Source: Klebsiella pneumoniae | GTDB taxonomy: Bacteria; Pseudomonadota; Gammaproteobacteria; Burkholderiales; UBA3065 | DNA: 57,906 bases | Assembly (NCBI GenBank): GCA_945897555.1 | Contig: CAMDGF010000008.1 | Span: 1-57,906 of the forward strand | Direction of reading: 5' to 3' | Shown: positions 25,052 to 33,947 of the stretch, in pieces | Layout: the number at the start of each line of letters is the position of its first letter | Numbering within the stretch: position 1 is the first letter of the stretch | The notes under the pieces: generated by a model | Told to the model about the DNA's origin: nothing | Seen by the model: only the letters and a program-made list of their open reading frames with translations | Databases searched by the model: none | Made by a program: the position numbers and the translations under genes

Positions 25052-25672
25052 ATGTGGGCGCTCAAGATCGGTGGCAGCATCCTGCATGCGACGCCTGGCA
25101 GTAGTCTAGCGGACGCGTGCGACGCGCTCATCGACGACCTCAGGTCACAGCCAGCCGGCTGCCTGCTGGTGCCCGGGGGAGGGCGACACGCCGACGCGGT
25201 GCGCGAGGCGCAGGCGCGCGAGGGCTTCGACGACGACAGTGCCCATGTGCGCGCACTTGTTGCGGTGGATGACTGTGCCGCGGAACTGGCCGCTCGGCTC
25301 GGTTCGTCGGCCCGCGTCGTCGTTCGCCTTGCCGACGCGTTTGCCGCGGTGACGGTCGGCGTCACGCCGATCTGGGCGCCGCACGCCGATCTGGCGGGTG
25401 ACCTCTCGGTGCCCCGAAACTGGGGTCTCACTTCGGACAGTCTTGCCGCGATCGCCGCGCAACGGCTCCAGCTCAAAGGCGTCTGTCTTCTCAAAGCCTG
25501 CGATGTCCCGGCGCATGGAAGTGCGCAAACCCTCGCCGACCTCGGCATCGTCGATGTCGAGTGGCCGCGATGGGTCGCTGGTCTGAGCCACCGGGTCCTC
25601 GGGCCCGGAACCTGGGCTGCCCGCGGCGGCCTGCAGGCTGCACTTCGTGAAGCGCGTCTGGCAGCCCCATGA
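25052..25672 (+). CDS. mfnE: MfnE-like amino acid kinase family protein
   Basis: A 206-residue protein of the amino acid kinase fold: an N-terminal KIGGSIL, LLVPGGGRHADAVREAQ (about residues 38-54), a nucleotide-site segment NWGLTSDSLAAIAAQRL, and LLKACDVPAHG. It matches the archaeal-type MfnE/COG2054 group, which phosphorylates aminomethylfuran phosphate to the diphosphate used by MfnF. The ATG is about 100 bases after pabB. It is the last rightward gene of the C1 island and converges on rlmI, 37 bases apart. Assignment rests on fold motifs plus context. Confidence 0.78.
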   Translation: MWALKIGGSILHATPGSSLADACDALIDDLRSQPAGCLLVPGGGRHADAVREAQAREGFDDDSAHVRALVAVDDCAAELAARLGSSARVVVRLADAFAAVTVGVTPIWAPHADLAGDLSVPRNWGLTSDSLAAIAAQRLQLKGVCLLKACDVPAHGSAQTLADLGIVDVEWPRWVAGLSHRVLGPGTWAARGGLQAALREARLAAP

Positions 25673-25709
25673 AGCGCCGGGCCGCTGGCCTTGCGGTGGC
25701 CCCAATGCT

Positions 25710-26900
25710 TCAGCCCCGTGTGATCAGCAGGCCCTTAAGATACTCCCCCTCCGATGCCGCCAATGCGACCGGGTGGTCCGGCCCCGCTTGCAAGTGCTGC
25801 AGCACCACGGCATCGACCCCGGCATCGGCCGCCGCCGATGCAACGAACCCGCGAAAGCGTTCCGCCGACACACCGCCCGAGCATGAGTAGGTCATCAGCA
25901 GCCCGCCCGGCGCTAGCAGTTGCAGCCCAAGCCGGTTGATGTCGCGATAGGCGCGGCCGGCGCGCTCGGCGTGCGCGCTAGACGGCGCGAACTTGGGCGG
26001 GTCGAGGATGACGAGGTCGAAGGTCTCGCCAGCCGTGCGCAACTCGCGCAGCAGCTCGAAGACGTCTGCGTCACGCCAGCACGCGCGCGTGGCGTCGAGC
26101 TCGGGATTCAGTGCGAGGCTGGCCTGCGCAGCGGCCAGCGCCGGCCCCGAGCTGTCCACCGACAGGACTTGGCGAGCGCCGCCGGCGAGCGCCTGCAGGC
26201 TGAAACCACCGGTGTAGCAGAAGCAGTTAAGCACGCGCTTGCCGGCCGCCAAGCTGCGCGTCAGGAGGCGGTTGTCACGCTGGTCGAGATAGAAGCCGGT
26301 CTTGTGGCCGCCCACCAGATCCACCAGCAGGCGCACGCCATGCTCGGTGATGACGGTTGCCGACGGCGGCGCGCCGTGCAGCGGCCCGACCCTCGGTTCG
26401 AGCCCCTCAAGACGGCGCACATCGCTGTCGCTGCGCTCGTACACATGCGTGATGCCAGTGGCGCGCAGCAGCGCACCGATGATGGCATCGCGCCATCTAT
26501 CGGCGCCGGCGCTGTTGAGCGCGACCACCAGGACCTCGCCGTAACGATCGACGATGAGTCCGGGCAGGCCGTCGGCCTCGCCGTGTACCAGCCGCACGCC
26601 GTCTTGGCCCACCAGTGCCGGCAGCGCGGTGCGGTGTGCCACCGCAGCCTCGATGCGGCGACGAAAGAAGGCATCGTCGATGCCCTCGCTGGCGTCGAAG
26701 GTCCACATCCGGGCGCGGATCTGCGAGGCGGGGCTCCAGGCGGCGCGGCCCAGCGCGCGGCCGTCGTGAGTCTCCACCATCACCGTATCACCGGGGCGGG
26801 CGCGGCCGACCAGCGCCTCCACAGCGTTCGCGAACACCCACGGGTGGCGGCGGAACTGCGGCGCCTCCTTGCCGCGCGCCAGAACGATGCGAGCGCTCAC
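25710..26900 (-). CDS. rlmI: 23S rRNA (cytosine-C5)-methyltransferase, RlmI family
   Basis: A 396-residue SAM-dependent methyltransferase expected to modify a cytosine of 23S rRNA. The N-terminal PUA-like domain (RRHPWVFANAVEAL) is followed by a Rossmann methyltransferase domain with GGHKTGFYLDQRDNR, VLNCFCYTGGFSL (SAM motif), LVILDPPKFAPS and a catalytic cysteine in TYSCSGGVS. These are the RlmI/RlmK C-like signatures. The GTG start overlaps the xerC stop by four bases (GTGA), so it ends the DUF484-xerC-rlmI leftward operon. Confidence 0.92.
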   Translation of the reverse strand: MSARIVLARGKEAPQFRRHPWVFANAVEALVGRARPGDTVMVETHDGRALGRAAWSPASQIRARMWTFDASEGIDDAFFRRRIEAAVAHRTALPALVGQDGVRLVHGEADGLPGLIVDRYGEVLVVALNSAGADRWRDAIIGALLRATGITHVYERSDSDVRRLEGLEPRVGPLHGAPPSATVITEHGVRLLVDLVGGHKTGFYLDQRDNRLLTRSLAAGKRVLNCFCYTGGFSLQALAGGARQVLSVDSSGPALAAAQASLALNPELDATRACWRDADVFELLRELRTAGETFDLVILDPPKFAPSSAHAERAGRAYRDINRLGLQLLAPGGLLMTYSCSGGVSAERFRGFVASAAADAGVDAVVLQHLQAGPDHPVALAASEGEYLKGLLITRG

Positions 26901-27829
26901 TTCGCCTCTGACGCTTTCTTTCTGGCACGCGGATGCGCCGCGTCATACACCTTGGCCAAGTGCTGGAAGTCCAGATGCGCGTAGACCTGCGTCGTGCTGA
27001 TGCTGGCGTGGCCCAGCAGCTCCTGCACCGCGCGCAGGTCGCCCGAGGATTGCAAGAGGTGGCTGGCAAAGGCGTGACGCAGCATGTGCGGATGCACGTG
27101 TTGCTCGAGGCCGCGCGCGCGCGCCAGCCGGTCGAGCCGCGTCTGCACCGTGCGCGGCCCGAGGCGTCGGCCACGCCGCGATATGAACAGAGCGGGCTCG
27201 TCGATGCGGGCGTGTTCGGGCCGCACTTCAAGCCAGTCGCGCACTGCCGCGAGGGCTGTCTCACCCACAGGTACTTCGCGCGTCTTTGCGCCTTTACCGA
27301 GCACACGTAGCGTGCCGTCGCAGGCTTCGATGACACCGATGTCCAGCCCTATCGCTTCGGAGAGCCGCAGGCCCGAGGAGTAGATGAGTTCGAACAGGGC
27401 GCGGTCACAGCGCTCGTCAAAATTCTCGGGCTCGAAGTCCAGCAGGTGTCCGGTAAGGTCCGGCGAGAGCGTCTCAGGCAGGCGTTTGGGGGCTTTTGGC
27501 GCGCGGATGCCGGTACACGGGTTGTCGGTGATCTCGCCGCGGCGTTGCAGCCAACGAAAGAAGCTCCGCCACGCCGAAAGGCGTCGAGCGAGGCTGCGGC
27601 CGCCCAGCCCGGCGGCGTGCTGACGGGCAAGCGCACGGCGCAGTTGCGGGGCGGTCAACCGGGTCAGTTCGGCGCCACCGCAATCCTTGAGCAGCGCGTC
27701 GAGATCGTGACGATAGGCGCCGGCGGTGTGCGCCGACAGGCGACGTTCAGCCTCAAGATGGGCGATGAAGGCGTCGATGCGGCGCGGGTCATCGCCCTCG
27801 CCGCGGGCAGCGGGTTCAGGTGTCTCCAT
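26897..27829 (-). CDS. xerC: Tyrosine recombinase XerC
   Basis: A 310-residue site-specific recombinase that works with XerD at dif to resolve chromosome dimers. The N-terminal SAM-like domain contains SAHTAGAYRHDLDALL, and the catalytic part has SGLRLSEAIGLD (first Arg), HMLRHAFASHLL (His-x-x-Arg), LLGHASISTTQVYAHLD (His and nucleophilic Tyr). The ATG lies within the end of the DUF484 gene (14-base overlap), the usual betaproteobacterial arrangement DUF484-xerC. A partner, xerD, is present at 40 kb. Confidence 0.95.
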   Translation of the reverse strand: METPEPAARGEGDDPRRIDAFIAHLEAERRLSAHTAGAYRHDLDALLKDCGGAELTRLTAPQLRRALARQHAAGLGGRSLARRLSAWRSFFRWLQRRGEITDNPCTGIRAPKAPKRLPETLSPDLTGHLLDFEPENFDERCDRALFELIYSSGLRLSEAIGLDIGVIEACDGTLRVLGKGAKTREVPVGETALAAVRDWLEVRPEHARIDEPALFISRRGRRLGPRTVQTRLDRLARARGLEQHVHPHMLRHAFASHLLQSSGDLRAVQELLGHASISTTQVYAHLDFQHLAKVYDAAHPRARKKASEAK

Positions 27830-28424
27830 CAAGGAGCACGGTGAGCATCTCGCCAACCCGCTGCAGATACTGCGGCCCGGCGCCAGACGGGAAACGGGTG
27901 GGCTCGCCACTGCCCAGCAGCAGCACGCGTTGCCCGAGCGCCGTCTCCATCGGCACCCACGCCAGCGAGGCGATGGGTTGGCCAGCGAGTGCGGTCAGGC
28001 GTTCGGCCTGCCTGCCGATCACTGCACCGCAACTGGGTTCAGTGGCTGCGTCTGGATGTTCGGCAAGGGCCTCGTGTTCGGCGCCGACTCCGGACAGATA
28101 GACCCAAGGGATACCAAAATCCGTGCGCAGGCCTTCGAGCAGCGCCGCCACGCCTTGTCCTCGCCCGGCTTCGAGCACTCGTATCACGAGCCGATGCATA
28201 CGATCGCTGCGATCATCATTGGCGTGCCCGTTGTCGATCCAGGTCGCGACCTGTGCTTCGAGTTGCCGGCAGCGTTCGCGTAGGCTCAGGAGCTGCCGCT
28301 CGTTGATCGAGATGGCGCGACCCTGATCCGGGTGGGGGATGTTGATCTGCGCGATCTCTCCGGCATGGGCCTCGAAGAACTCAGGGTTGCTGCGCAGGTA
28401 GTGCAGGACACTCTCGGGATTCAT
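27816..28424 (-). CDS. DUF484 family protein
   Basis: A roughly 202-residue GAF-like protein commonly encoded between dapF and xerC. The N-terminus MNPESVLHYLRSNPEFFEAH is the family signature, followed by a coiled-coil stretch SINERQLLSLRERCRQLEAQ (about residues 43-62) and a GAF-type domain ending in LLGSGEPTRFPSG. Its function is unknown. Alternative starts (ATG or GTG) lie 12-15 bases upstream; I prefer the ATG that gives the family N-terminus. dapF is not seen upstream, where argA reads away in the other direction. Confidence 0.88.
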   Translation of the reverse strand: MNPESVLHYLRSNPEFFEAHAGEIAQINIPHPDQGRAISINERQLLSLRERCRQLEAQVATWIDNGHANDDRSDRMHRLVIRVLEAGRGQGVAALLEGLRTDFGIPWVYLSGVGAEHEALAEHPDAATEPSCGAVIGRQAERLTALAGQPIASLAWVPMETALGQRVLLLGSGEPTRFPSGAGPQYLQRVGEMLTVLLDGDT

Positions 28425-28510
28425 GGCGGGCCACATCACCTTGGGTGACGCGACTCTACCATTGCCGTCGACCTTTGAAGCCCGAGCGGCTTTGCGCTAT
28501 GGTCGCGACG

Positions 28511-29854
28511 ATGAAGAACCCGACACGCACCTTCCGCTCGCGGCATCCGCACGATCAGCGCTTTGTCGACTGGTTCCGCTCGACCACGCCGTACATCAAC
28601 GCCTTTGGCGGCCGCGTGTTCGTCATCGCGTTTGGCGGAGATGTGGTCGACAGCCCCACCTTCACCGGGCTGGTGCACGACTTCAACCTGCTGGAGAGTC
28701 TTGGCGTACGTCTTGTCATCGTGCATGGCGTACGGCCGCACATCGAGCGCCGCATGGTGCGCGGCGAGATCGAGGGACGCTATGTGGGCGATCTGCGGGT
28801 CACCGACGCGGCGGCGCTCGAGTGTGTCAAGGAGGCCGTGGGCGAGGTGCGTTGCGAGCTCGAGGCGGCGCTCTCCATGGGCTTGCCCAACACGCCGATG
28901 GCCGGCGCCGACATCCGTGTCTCGGGCGGTAATTTTGTGACCGCCCAGCCGGTCGGCGTGGTCGACGGGGTGGACCTGCAGTTCACCGGTCGCGTGCGCA
29001 AGATCGACGCGGTGGCCATCAACAACCGCCTGCGGGATGAGGAGATCGTTCTGCTGTCGCCGCTCGGCTATTCGCCCACCGGCGAGATCTTCAACCTCAC
29101 CGTCGAGGACGTCGCCGCCTCGACTGCGGCGGCGATCGGGGCCGACAAGCTGATCTTCATGATGGACAGCGAGGGCGTGATCGATGCCGCGGGCGAGTTG
29201 CGCGCCGAGCTCACCATCGCCGAGGCCGAGGCGCTGCTGCCACAGCTCGCGGCGGGCGATGCCCGGCTCTATCTGCCGCATGCCGTGCGCGCTTGCCGGG
29301 CCGGCGTGGCGCGTGCGCATCTGATCAGCGCTGCCACTGACGGTGCGCTGCTCACCGAGGTGTTCACCCACGATGGCATCGGCACCATGCTCACCGCGAG
29401 CGGGCTCGATGAATTGCGGGAGGCGACCATCGACGATGTCGGCGGCATCCTGCAGCTCCTCGAGCCTTTGGAAGAGCAGGGCGTGCTGGTCAAGCGCTCG
29501 CGCGAGCGACTCGAACAGGAGATCGATCGCTTCTTCGTGCTCGAGCACGATGGCTTGATCGTCGCCTGCGGCGCGCTCTACCCCTTTGATGGCGAGGCGG
29601 CGGCCGAGCTGGCCTGTCTGGCAGTGGCGCCGGCTTATCGCGATGCGGGCCTGGGCGACCGCATGCTGCGGCACGCCATGACCCGGGCTCGGGAGACCAA
29701 GCTCAAGCGCTTGTTCGTCCTTACCACCCAGACCACCCACTGGTTCCTCGAGCGCGGCTTCACGGAAGGCGAGGTCGAGATGTTGCCGGCGTCAAAGAAG
29801 CGGCTCTACAACTGGCAGCGGCGCTCCAAGGTGTTGATCCGCCGTTGCGACTGA
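28511..29854 (+). CDS. argA: Amino-acid N-acetyltransferase (N-acetylglutamate synthase)
   Basis: First enzyme of arginine synthesis, acetylating glutamate with acetyl-CoA. The roughly 447-residue protein has the classical two-domain form: an N-terminal amino-acid-kinase-like domain (FVIAFGGDVV, LVIVHGVRPHIERRM, ADKLIFMMDSEGV) that binds arginine, and a C-terminal GNAT domain with LACLAVAPAYRDAGLGDRML for acetyl-CoA, ending TTHWFLERGF. The feedback-sensitive architecture is that of E. coli ArgA. An in-frame ATG 12 bases upstream is possible. It is divergent from DUF484 and converges on hemY with only 10 bases between the stops. Confidence 0.94.
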   Translation: MKNPTRTFRSRHPHDQRFVDWFRSTTPYINAFGGRVFVIAFGGDVVDSPTFTGLVHDFNLLESLGVRLVIVHGVRPHIERRMVRGEIEGRYVGDLRVTDAAALECVKEAVGEVRCELEAALSMGLPNTPMAGADIRVSGGNFVTAQPVGVVDGVDLQFTGRVRKIDAVAINNRLRDEEIVLLSPLGYSPTGEIFNLTVEDVAASTAAAIGADKLIFMMDSEGVIDAAGELRAELTIAEAEALLPQLAAGDARLYLPHAVRACRAGVARAHLISAATDGALLTEVFTHDGIGTMLTASGLDELREATIDDVGGILQLLEPLEEQGVLVKRSRERLEQEIDRFFVLEHDGLIVACGALYPFDGEAAAELACLAVAPAYRDAGLGDRMLRHAMTRARETKLKRLFVLTTQTTHWFLERGFTEGEVEMLPASKKRLYNWQRRSKVLIRRCD

Positions 29855-29864
29855 GGCGACGCCT

Positions 29865-31061
29865 TCAACGGCCTGCCAGATCGCCTCGCGCCGCCAGACC
29901 TGCTGCAGCCCGCAGGTGTGGCAGCGCCGCATCGCCCTCACCGAGGCTCTCGAGCAGCTCGGCAAGGCTGAGGTGGGTCGTGGTGCTCGGACGGATGGCG
30001 ACTGCGGCTTCGAGATAGTTGCGCGCCTTTCCCCACAGGCTGCGACGTCTGCACAACAGGCCGAGCGCGTGCAGGAGCGTCGCGTCGGCCGGGTGCTGTG
30101 CCAACCAGGCCTCGCCGAGTTGCAAGGCCTGCGCGGCCTCGCTCTCATCGCCAAGCTCAAGATAGAGCGCTGCCAGTTCGCTTGACCATTGCGCCGGCAG
30201 GCCTTCGCTGAGCAACTCGAGGGCGCGCCCGAGCGCATCGGCACGCGCCAAGGCGCGGGCGGTCGCTGCCCGGAGGGTCTCGCGGCTCTTGAGTTCGGCC
30301 GGTGTGTCGCGCCACAGGCGCTCGATCGTCGATGCATCGTGGCCGGTCTCGTCAAGTGCGCCGATGGTGGCTGTCTCGCGGTACTGCGCGAGACTGGCGG
30401 GGTCGAGGGCGCCGTGCTTGGCGGCTTGGTCGGCGAGACGCAACACCTCACGCCACTGGCCGGCGTTGAGTTGTGCCTGCATCTCCAGACGCAAGGCGCC
30501 GGAATGTGTGGGTGCTCGCTTGCGCAACCGGCGCAACAGGGGCAAGGCCTCCGCAGCGCGCTTGCGTTGAACGAGGAGTTCGGCGCGCGCCAGTTCGCCC
30601 ATCCAGCGTTCGTCGCCACTCGCCGCCGTCTCGCGGTCGAGGTGTTCCTCGGCGCGGCCGTACTGCCGTTGTGCCTGCGCTGCCCGCGCTGCGACGATCT
30701 GCCCCAATACGCTCGTGGAGGCGGTATCCATGGCGCGCACGGCGTGGCGTTCGGCGCGGCTCCAGCGATTCTCGAAGTAGGCGCGCAGCGCTGCGTCGAG
30801 TTCGGTGCGGGCGCGACGCTCGGCCACTGTCTGACGGTGGGCACTGACCCGGCGAGGCAGGCTCAGCGCAGCGCGGATCAAGCGCACCAGCGTACCGAAC
30901 ACCACGCCAAACGCCAGCAGCAGCACGACGAACAGCGAGAACGCCAGCTCGACCCGCAGCGACGGAAAGACGAACTGGACGATGCCTTGCTGCGTCTGCG
31001 CGAGCGTGGCGAGGCCGACAGCGACGCCGAACAGCGTGATGACCCACAGCAACGAGCGCAT
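29865..31061 (-). CDS. hemY: HemY, TPR-containing inner-membrane protein of the heme cluster
   Basis: A 398-residue protein with two N-terminal membrane segments (LLWVITLFGVAVGLATLA and LFVVLLLAFGVVFGTLV) and a long soluble region of TPR-like helices, as in proteobacterial HemY of the hemCDXY operon. It is not the protoporphyrinogen oxidase of the same name. Its role in tetrapyrrole metabolism is accepted from genetic context, but no reaction is firmly established. The ATG overlaps the hemX stop by one base. It is the last gene of the leftward hemCDXY operon. Confidence 0.9.
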   Translation of the reverse strand: MRSLLWVITLFGVAVGLATLAQTQQGIVQFVFPSLRVELAFSLFVVLLLAFGVVFGTLVRLIRAALSLPRRVSAHRQTVAERRARTELDAALRAYFENRWSRAERHAVRAMDTASTSVLGQIVAARAAQAQRQYGRAEEHLDRETAASGDERWMGELARAELLVQRKRAAEALPLLRRLRKRAPTHSGALRLEMQAQLNAGQWREVLRLADQAAKHGALDPASLAQYRETATIGALDETGHDASTIERLWRDTPAELKSRETLRAATARALARADALGRALELLSEGLPAQWSSELAALYLELGDESEAAQALQLGEAWLAQHPADATLLHALGLLCRRRSLWGKARNYLEAAVAIRPSTTTHLSLAELLESLGEGDAALPHLRAAAGLAARGDLAGR

Positions 31062-32095
31062 CAGCCCTGCCGCTCGAAAGCGCGTCGAGCTTGCCGCAAG
31101 GCCTCCAGTGTGGCGCCGATCTGTAGAGGGTCCCCGGGTGCAGCGCCACTGCGCAGCTCTCCGATCTGCTGCAACGCCTTGCGGACATCGCTGGAGCGTT
31201 CGTTGAAATAACGCGGTATCCACTCGGCGGTCAGACCTAGTTCGCGCGCGATCTGCTCCTCGTCGCCCCGGATCATGGCGTAACGCACGGAGGTGAGGCG
31301 CAGGCGCAGGTTCTCGCGGAGTAGCAGGCCGGCCTCGGGGGACACGGCGACGAGGTCACGGTCGCCGCTGTACTGGATGCTGATGAGGCTACGCACATCG
31401 GCCCAGAGGCCGGCCAATCCGCCCAGCGGTGCGACGTCGGCGCCGGTCGACCGCGCCTGCAGCCGCGACTGGTGGCGCAGTGGCCACTCATCGACCTTGG
31501 CGATCAGCGCATCCACCCTCGCCACGCCCCCCACCACATCTCGCTGCGGGCGGCTGCGTAAGGCGTCGATGTCAGCCGCCAGCGCGCGGCGCAGGGGGAT
31601 CAGGGCAGGGCGTTCCTGCCGCTGGAGGACCTGGTCGGCGGCTTGCAGAGCGTTGAGTGCGCCGCGGATGTTCCCCGCCAGTTGCAACTGTTGGTCGGCG
31701 GTGAGCAGCATCTGTTCGATCTCGCCCAGAACCCACTCGTCGCGGGTGCGCGCCAGATTGCGATAGAGCGCCTCCATGGCCGCCTGTTGGCCTTGCCAGT
31801 CGGTGAGCCGCTGCTCGACCGTCTCGATGCGATTGTCGAGCGACCGCGCGATGCTGTCGGCGCGGTCGGCCAGTTGTCTCGATTCGGTGTTGGTGCGATC
31901 GCCGCGAGCCAGGTAGTCGACCATCTGTTGACGCAACTTGGACTGGCTGCGGGCAGCGTCGATGGCCAGCCAGACGCAACCGGCGATCGCGACGAGCGCG
32001 AGCAGCAGTGCGAGCGTCGATGTGAACGACGGCGCGGTCGGCCGCTGTGGGGCTGTGTCGCCGGGCGGCGCTGGGGGAAGGATCGGTTCATTCAT
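31061..32095 (-). CDS. hemX: HemX, membrane-anchored protein of the heme cluster
   Basis: A 344-residue protein with a short Pro-rich cytoplasmic N-terminus, one membrane anchor (about residues 27-47) and a periplasmic coiled-coil region containing REDSIAR-type charged helices, matching the HemX family. Databases often name it uroporphyrinogen-III C-methyltransferase, but methyltransferase motifs are not visible. It sits between hemD and hemY, with its start overlapping the hemD end by 8 bases and its stop overlapping the hemY ATG. Confidence 0.9.
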   Translation of the reverse strand: MNEPILPPAPPGDTAPQRPTAPSFTSTLALLLALVAIAGCVWLAIDAARSQSKLRQQMVDYLARGDRTNTESRQLADRADSIARSLDNRIETVEQRLTDWQGQQAAMEALYRNLARTRDEWVLGEIEQMLLTADQQLQLAGNIRGALNALQAADQVLQRQERPALIPLRRALAADIDALRSRPQRDVVGGVARVDALIAKVDEWPLRHQSRLQARSTGADVAPLGGLAGLWADVRSLISIQYSGDRDLVAVSPEAGLLLRENLRLRLTSVRYAMIRGDEEQIARELGLTAEWIPRYFNERSSDVRKALQQIGELRSGAAPGDPLQIGATLEALRQARRAFERQG

Positions 32096-32816
32096 GATCG
32101 TTCGCATCAAACCATGTCCGCAGAGCCTGCATCAAGCCAGCGTCGCCCCCGTCGCTGATGATGGTCATCCAGCCCGCCTGACGGGCCGCCTCGACGATCC
32201 GTGGGTGGGCCGCGAAGACCGGCGCGGTGCGCTCTGCACCTTCCGGCCAAGCGGCCTCGAGGTTCGCAAGTGCTTCGCTGCTGGTCAGTACCCACGCATC
32301 GGGGGGGGCGTCCAGCAGCGCAGTCAGATGCTCGCGCAGGTGCGCCGGTGGCCGGCGCGTATAGCAAAGCCACTCCACCACTGCTGCGCCGCGCGCTCGC
32401 AACGTCGGGCCCAGCAGGTCACGGCCACCCTCACCGCGCAGGATGACGATGCGCTGACCGGCGACATCCTGCAACGCGGCATGCGCGAGCAAGGCCTCGC
32501 TGTCGCCGCTGCCCTCAGGTTCGATCACGTGCGCTGCACCCGCGTCGCGCCAGGCGCGGCCGGTGCCGGCGCCGACAGCGGCCACTGCGCAGGTGGGTGG
32601 CCAAGGCTGCGGCCACCAATCGCGGCCGAATGTGACGGCGCTGGGGCTGATGGCGATGACCTGATGCGCCTCGGTCGCCTGCCGGTGCAAGGTGTCGGTG
32701 GCGGGTGGGGGCAGTGCAGCCAGATCGAGCAGTGGCAGGCTGATGGGCTGCATGCCCGCTCCGCGCAAGGCCTCCATGAGGCCCGCCGCCTGGCCCGCAG
32801 GGCGGGTGACGACCAC
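32088..32816 (-). CDS. hemD: Uroporphyrinogen-III synthase
   Basis: Cyclises hydroxymethylbilane to uroporphyrinogen III. The roughly 242-residue protein begins VVTRPAGQAAGLMEAL, the typical first strand and helix, and shows ISPSAVTFG, the central AAVGAGTGRAW, ILRGEGGRDLL and the ending VLTSSEALANL. Conservation in this family is low but these segments fit. The GTG start lies 14 bases after the hemC stop; no ATG exists nearby, so the start is approximate. Part of hemCDXY. Confidence 0.9.
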   Translation of the reverse strand: MVVTRPAGQAAGLMEALRGAGMQPISLPLLDLAALPPPATDTLHRQATEAHQVIAISPSAVTFGRDWWPQPWPPTCAVAAVGAGTGRAWRDAGAAHVIEPEGSGDSEALLAHAALQDVAGQRIVILRGEGGRDLLGPTLRARGAAVVEWLCYTRRPPAHLREHLTALLDAPPDAWVLTSSEALANLEAAWPEGAERTAPVFAAHPRIVEAARQAGWMTIISDGGDAGLMQALRTWFDANDHE

Positions 32817-32830
32817 CCTGGGTGCGCCGC

Positions 32831-33817
32831 TCAGTTGGCGGGCCCGCTCAGGTGGTCGGCGAGCAGTGCCATCACCTCGCCCGCGCCACGGCCGCGCAGT
32901 TGCTCTGCGAGGTCGAGCCCGATGGCCTCGGCGTCGGCAGCCAGGCCTTCGCTCTCGCCGCGGATCATGCGGCTGCCATCGGGCATGGCGACGAAGCCGG
33001 TCAGGTGCAGGCGGTCGCCCGTGAGCACGGCGTGGCAGCCAAGCGGCACGTTGCAGCTACCCCCCAGGGCGCGACTCATGGCGCGCTCTGCGGTGACACG
33101 CTGGCGCGTCGGCTCGTGGTTGAGCACCTGAAGCAGGTCGGCCACATCGGTGCGATCGGCGCGCACCTCAAAACCGAGCGCGCCCTGTCCCACCGCCGGC
33201 AGGCTCACTGCCGGGTCGATCACTTCGCGGATGCGGTCGGCCAGACCCAAGCGAATGAGCCCGGCAGCAGCCAGCAGGATGCCGTCGAACTCGCCGGCAT
33301 CGAGCTTGCGCAGGCGGGTGCCGACATTTCCGCGCAGCGTCTCCACTTGCAGGTCGGGCCGACGTGCGCGCAACTGGCAGGCGCGGCGCAGGCTGGCGGT
33401 ACCCACGCGCGCACCCTTGGGCAGGTCGTCGATGCGGTCATACTGGTTGGAGACGAAGGCATCGCGCGGGTCTTCGCGCTCACCGATGGCGACCAGCGCA
33501 AATGGGGCCTCCAGCGTCATCGGCACATCCTTGAGCGAGTGCACGGCGAGGTCGGCGCGGCCTTCGAGCAGCGCGATCTCGAGTTCTTTGATGAAGAGCC
33601 CTTTGCCGCCCGCCTGGTAGAGCGGCGTCTCGAGGATCTGGTCGCCACGCGTGGTCATGCGCGCAAGGTCTACGCGGGTTTGCCGGTATACTGCGCTCAA
33701 ACGACTCTGGACGTGTTCAGCCTGCCAGAGAGCCAATGGGCTCTCGCGCGTTGCAATGACAAGACGTTCCGGAGCGGTGCGACCTGCGTTGGGTTGGCCG
33801 TTGTTGTTGTAGGACAT
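32831..33817 (-). CDS. hemC: Hydroxymethylbilane synthase (porphobilinogen deaminase)
   Basis: Polymerises four porphobilinogen units to hydroxymethylbilane. The 328-residue protein has VIATRESPLALWQAEHV at the start, TTRGDQI, VHSLKDVPM, RVGTASLRRACQLRARRPDL and the cofactor cysteine in LGGSCNVPLG that holds the dipyrromethane. It heads the leftward hemCDXY operon and is divergent from ppc across 130 bases. The ATG at 33817 gives a short polar N-terminal extension (MSYNNNGQPN); longer upstream frames do not resemble the family. Confidence 0.96.
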   Translation of the reverse strand: MSYNNNGQPNAGRTAPERLVIATRESPLALWQAEHVQSRLSAVYRQTRVDLARMTTRGDQILETPLYQAGGKGLFIKELEIALLEGRADLAVHSLKDVPMTLEAPFALVAIGEREDPRDAFVSNQYDRIDDLPKGARVGTASLRRACQLRARRPDLQVETLRGNVGTRLRKLDAGEFDGILLAAAGLIRLGLADRIREVIDPAVSLPAVGQGALGFEVRADRTDVADLLQVLNHEPTRQRVTAERAMSRALGGSCNVPLGCHAVLTGDRLHLTGFVAMPDGSRMIRGESEGLAADAEAIGLDLAEQLRGRGAGEVMALLADHLSGPAN

Positions 33818-33947
33818 GACCCGTCGGTTCGGCGCATGCGGCGCCAAGGTTGAATCGTCCTGCAGTCTAACATGGGCCGACACCCGGCCTCTCCGGCCCG
33901 AACGCTTGCCGTCCCGGCCCATAGAACAATGACATCCGGAGTGAGGA

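Noticed and set aside
29865-31061. Protoporphyrinogen oxidase, the other enzyme called HemY
   Set aside because: The product has two membrane segments and TPR-like helices and lacks an FAD-binding GxGxxG start.
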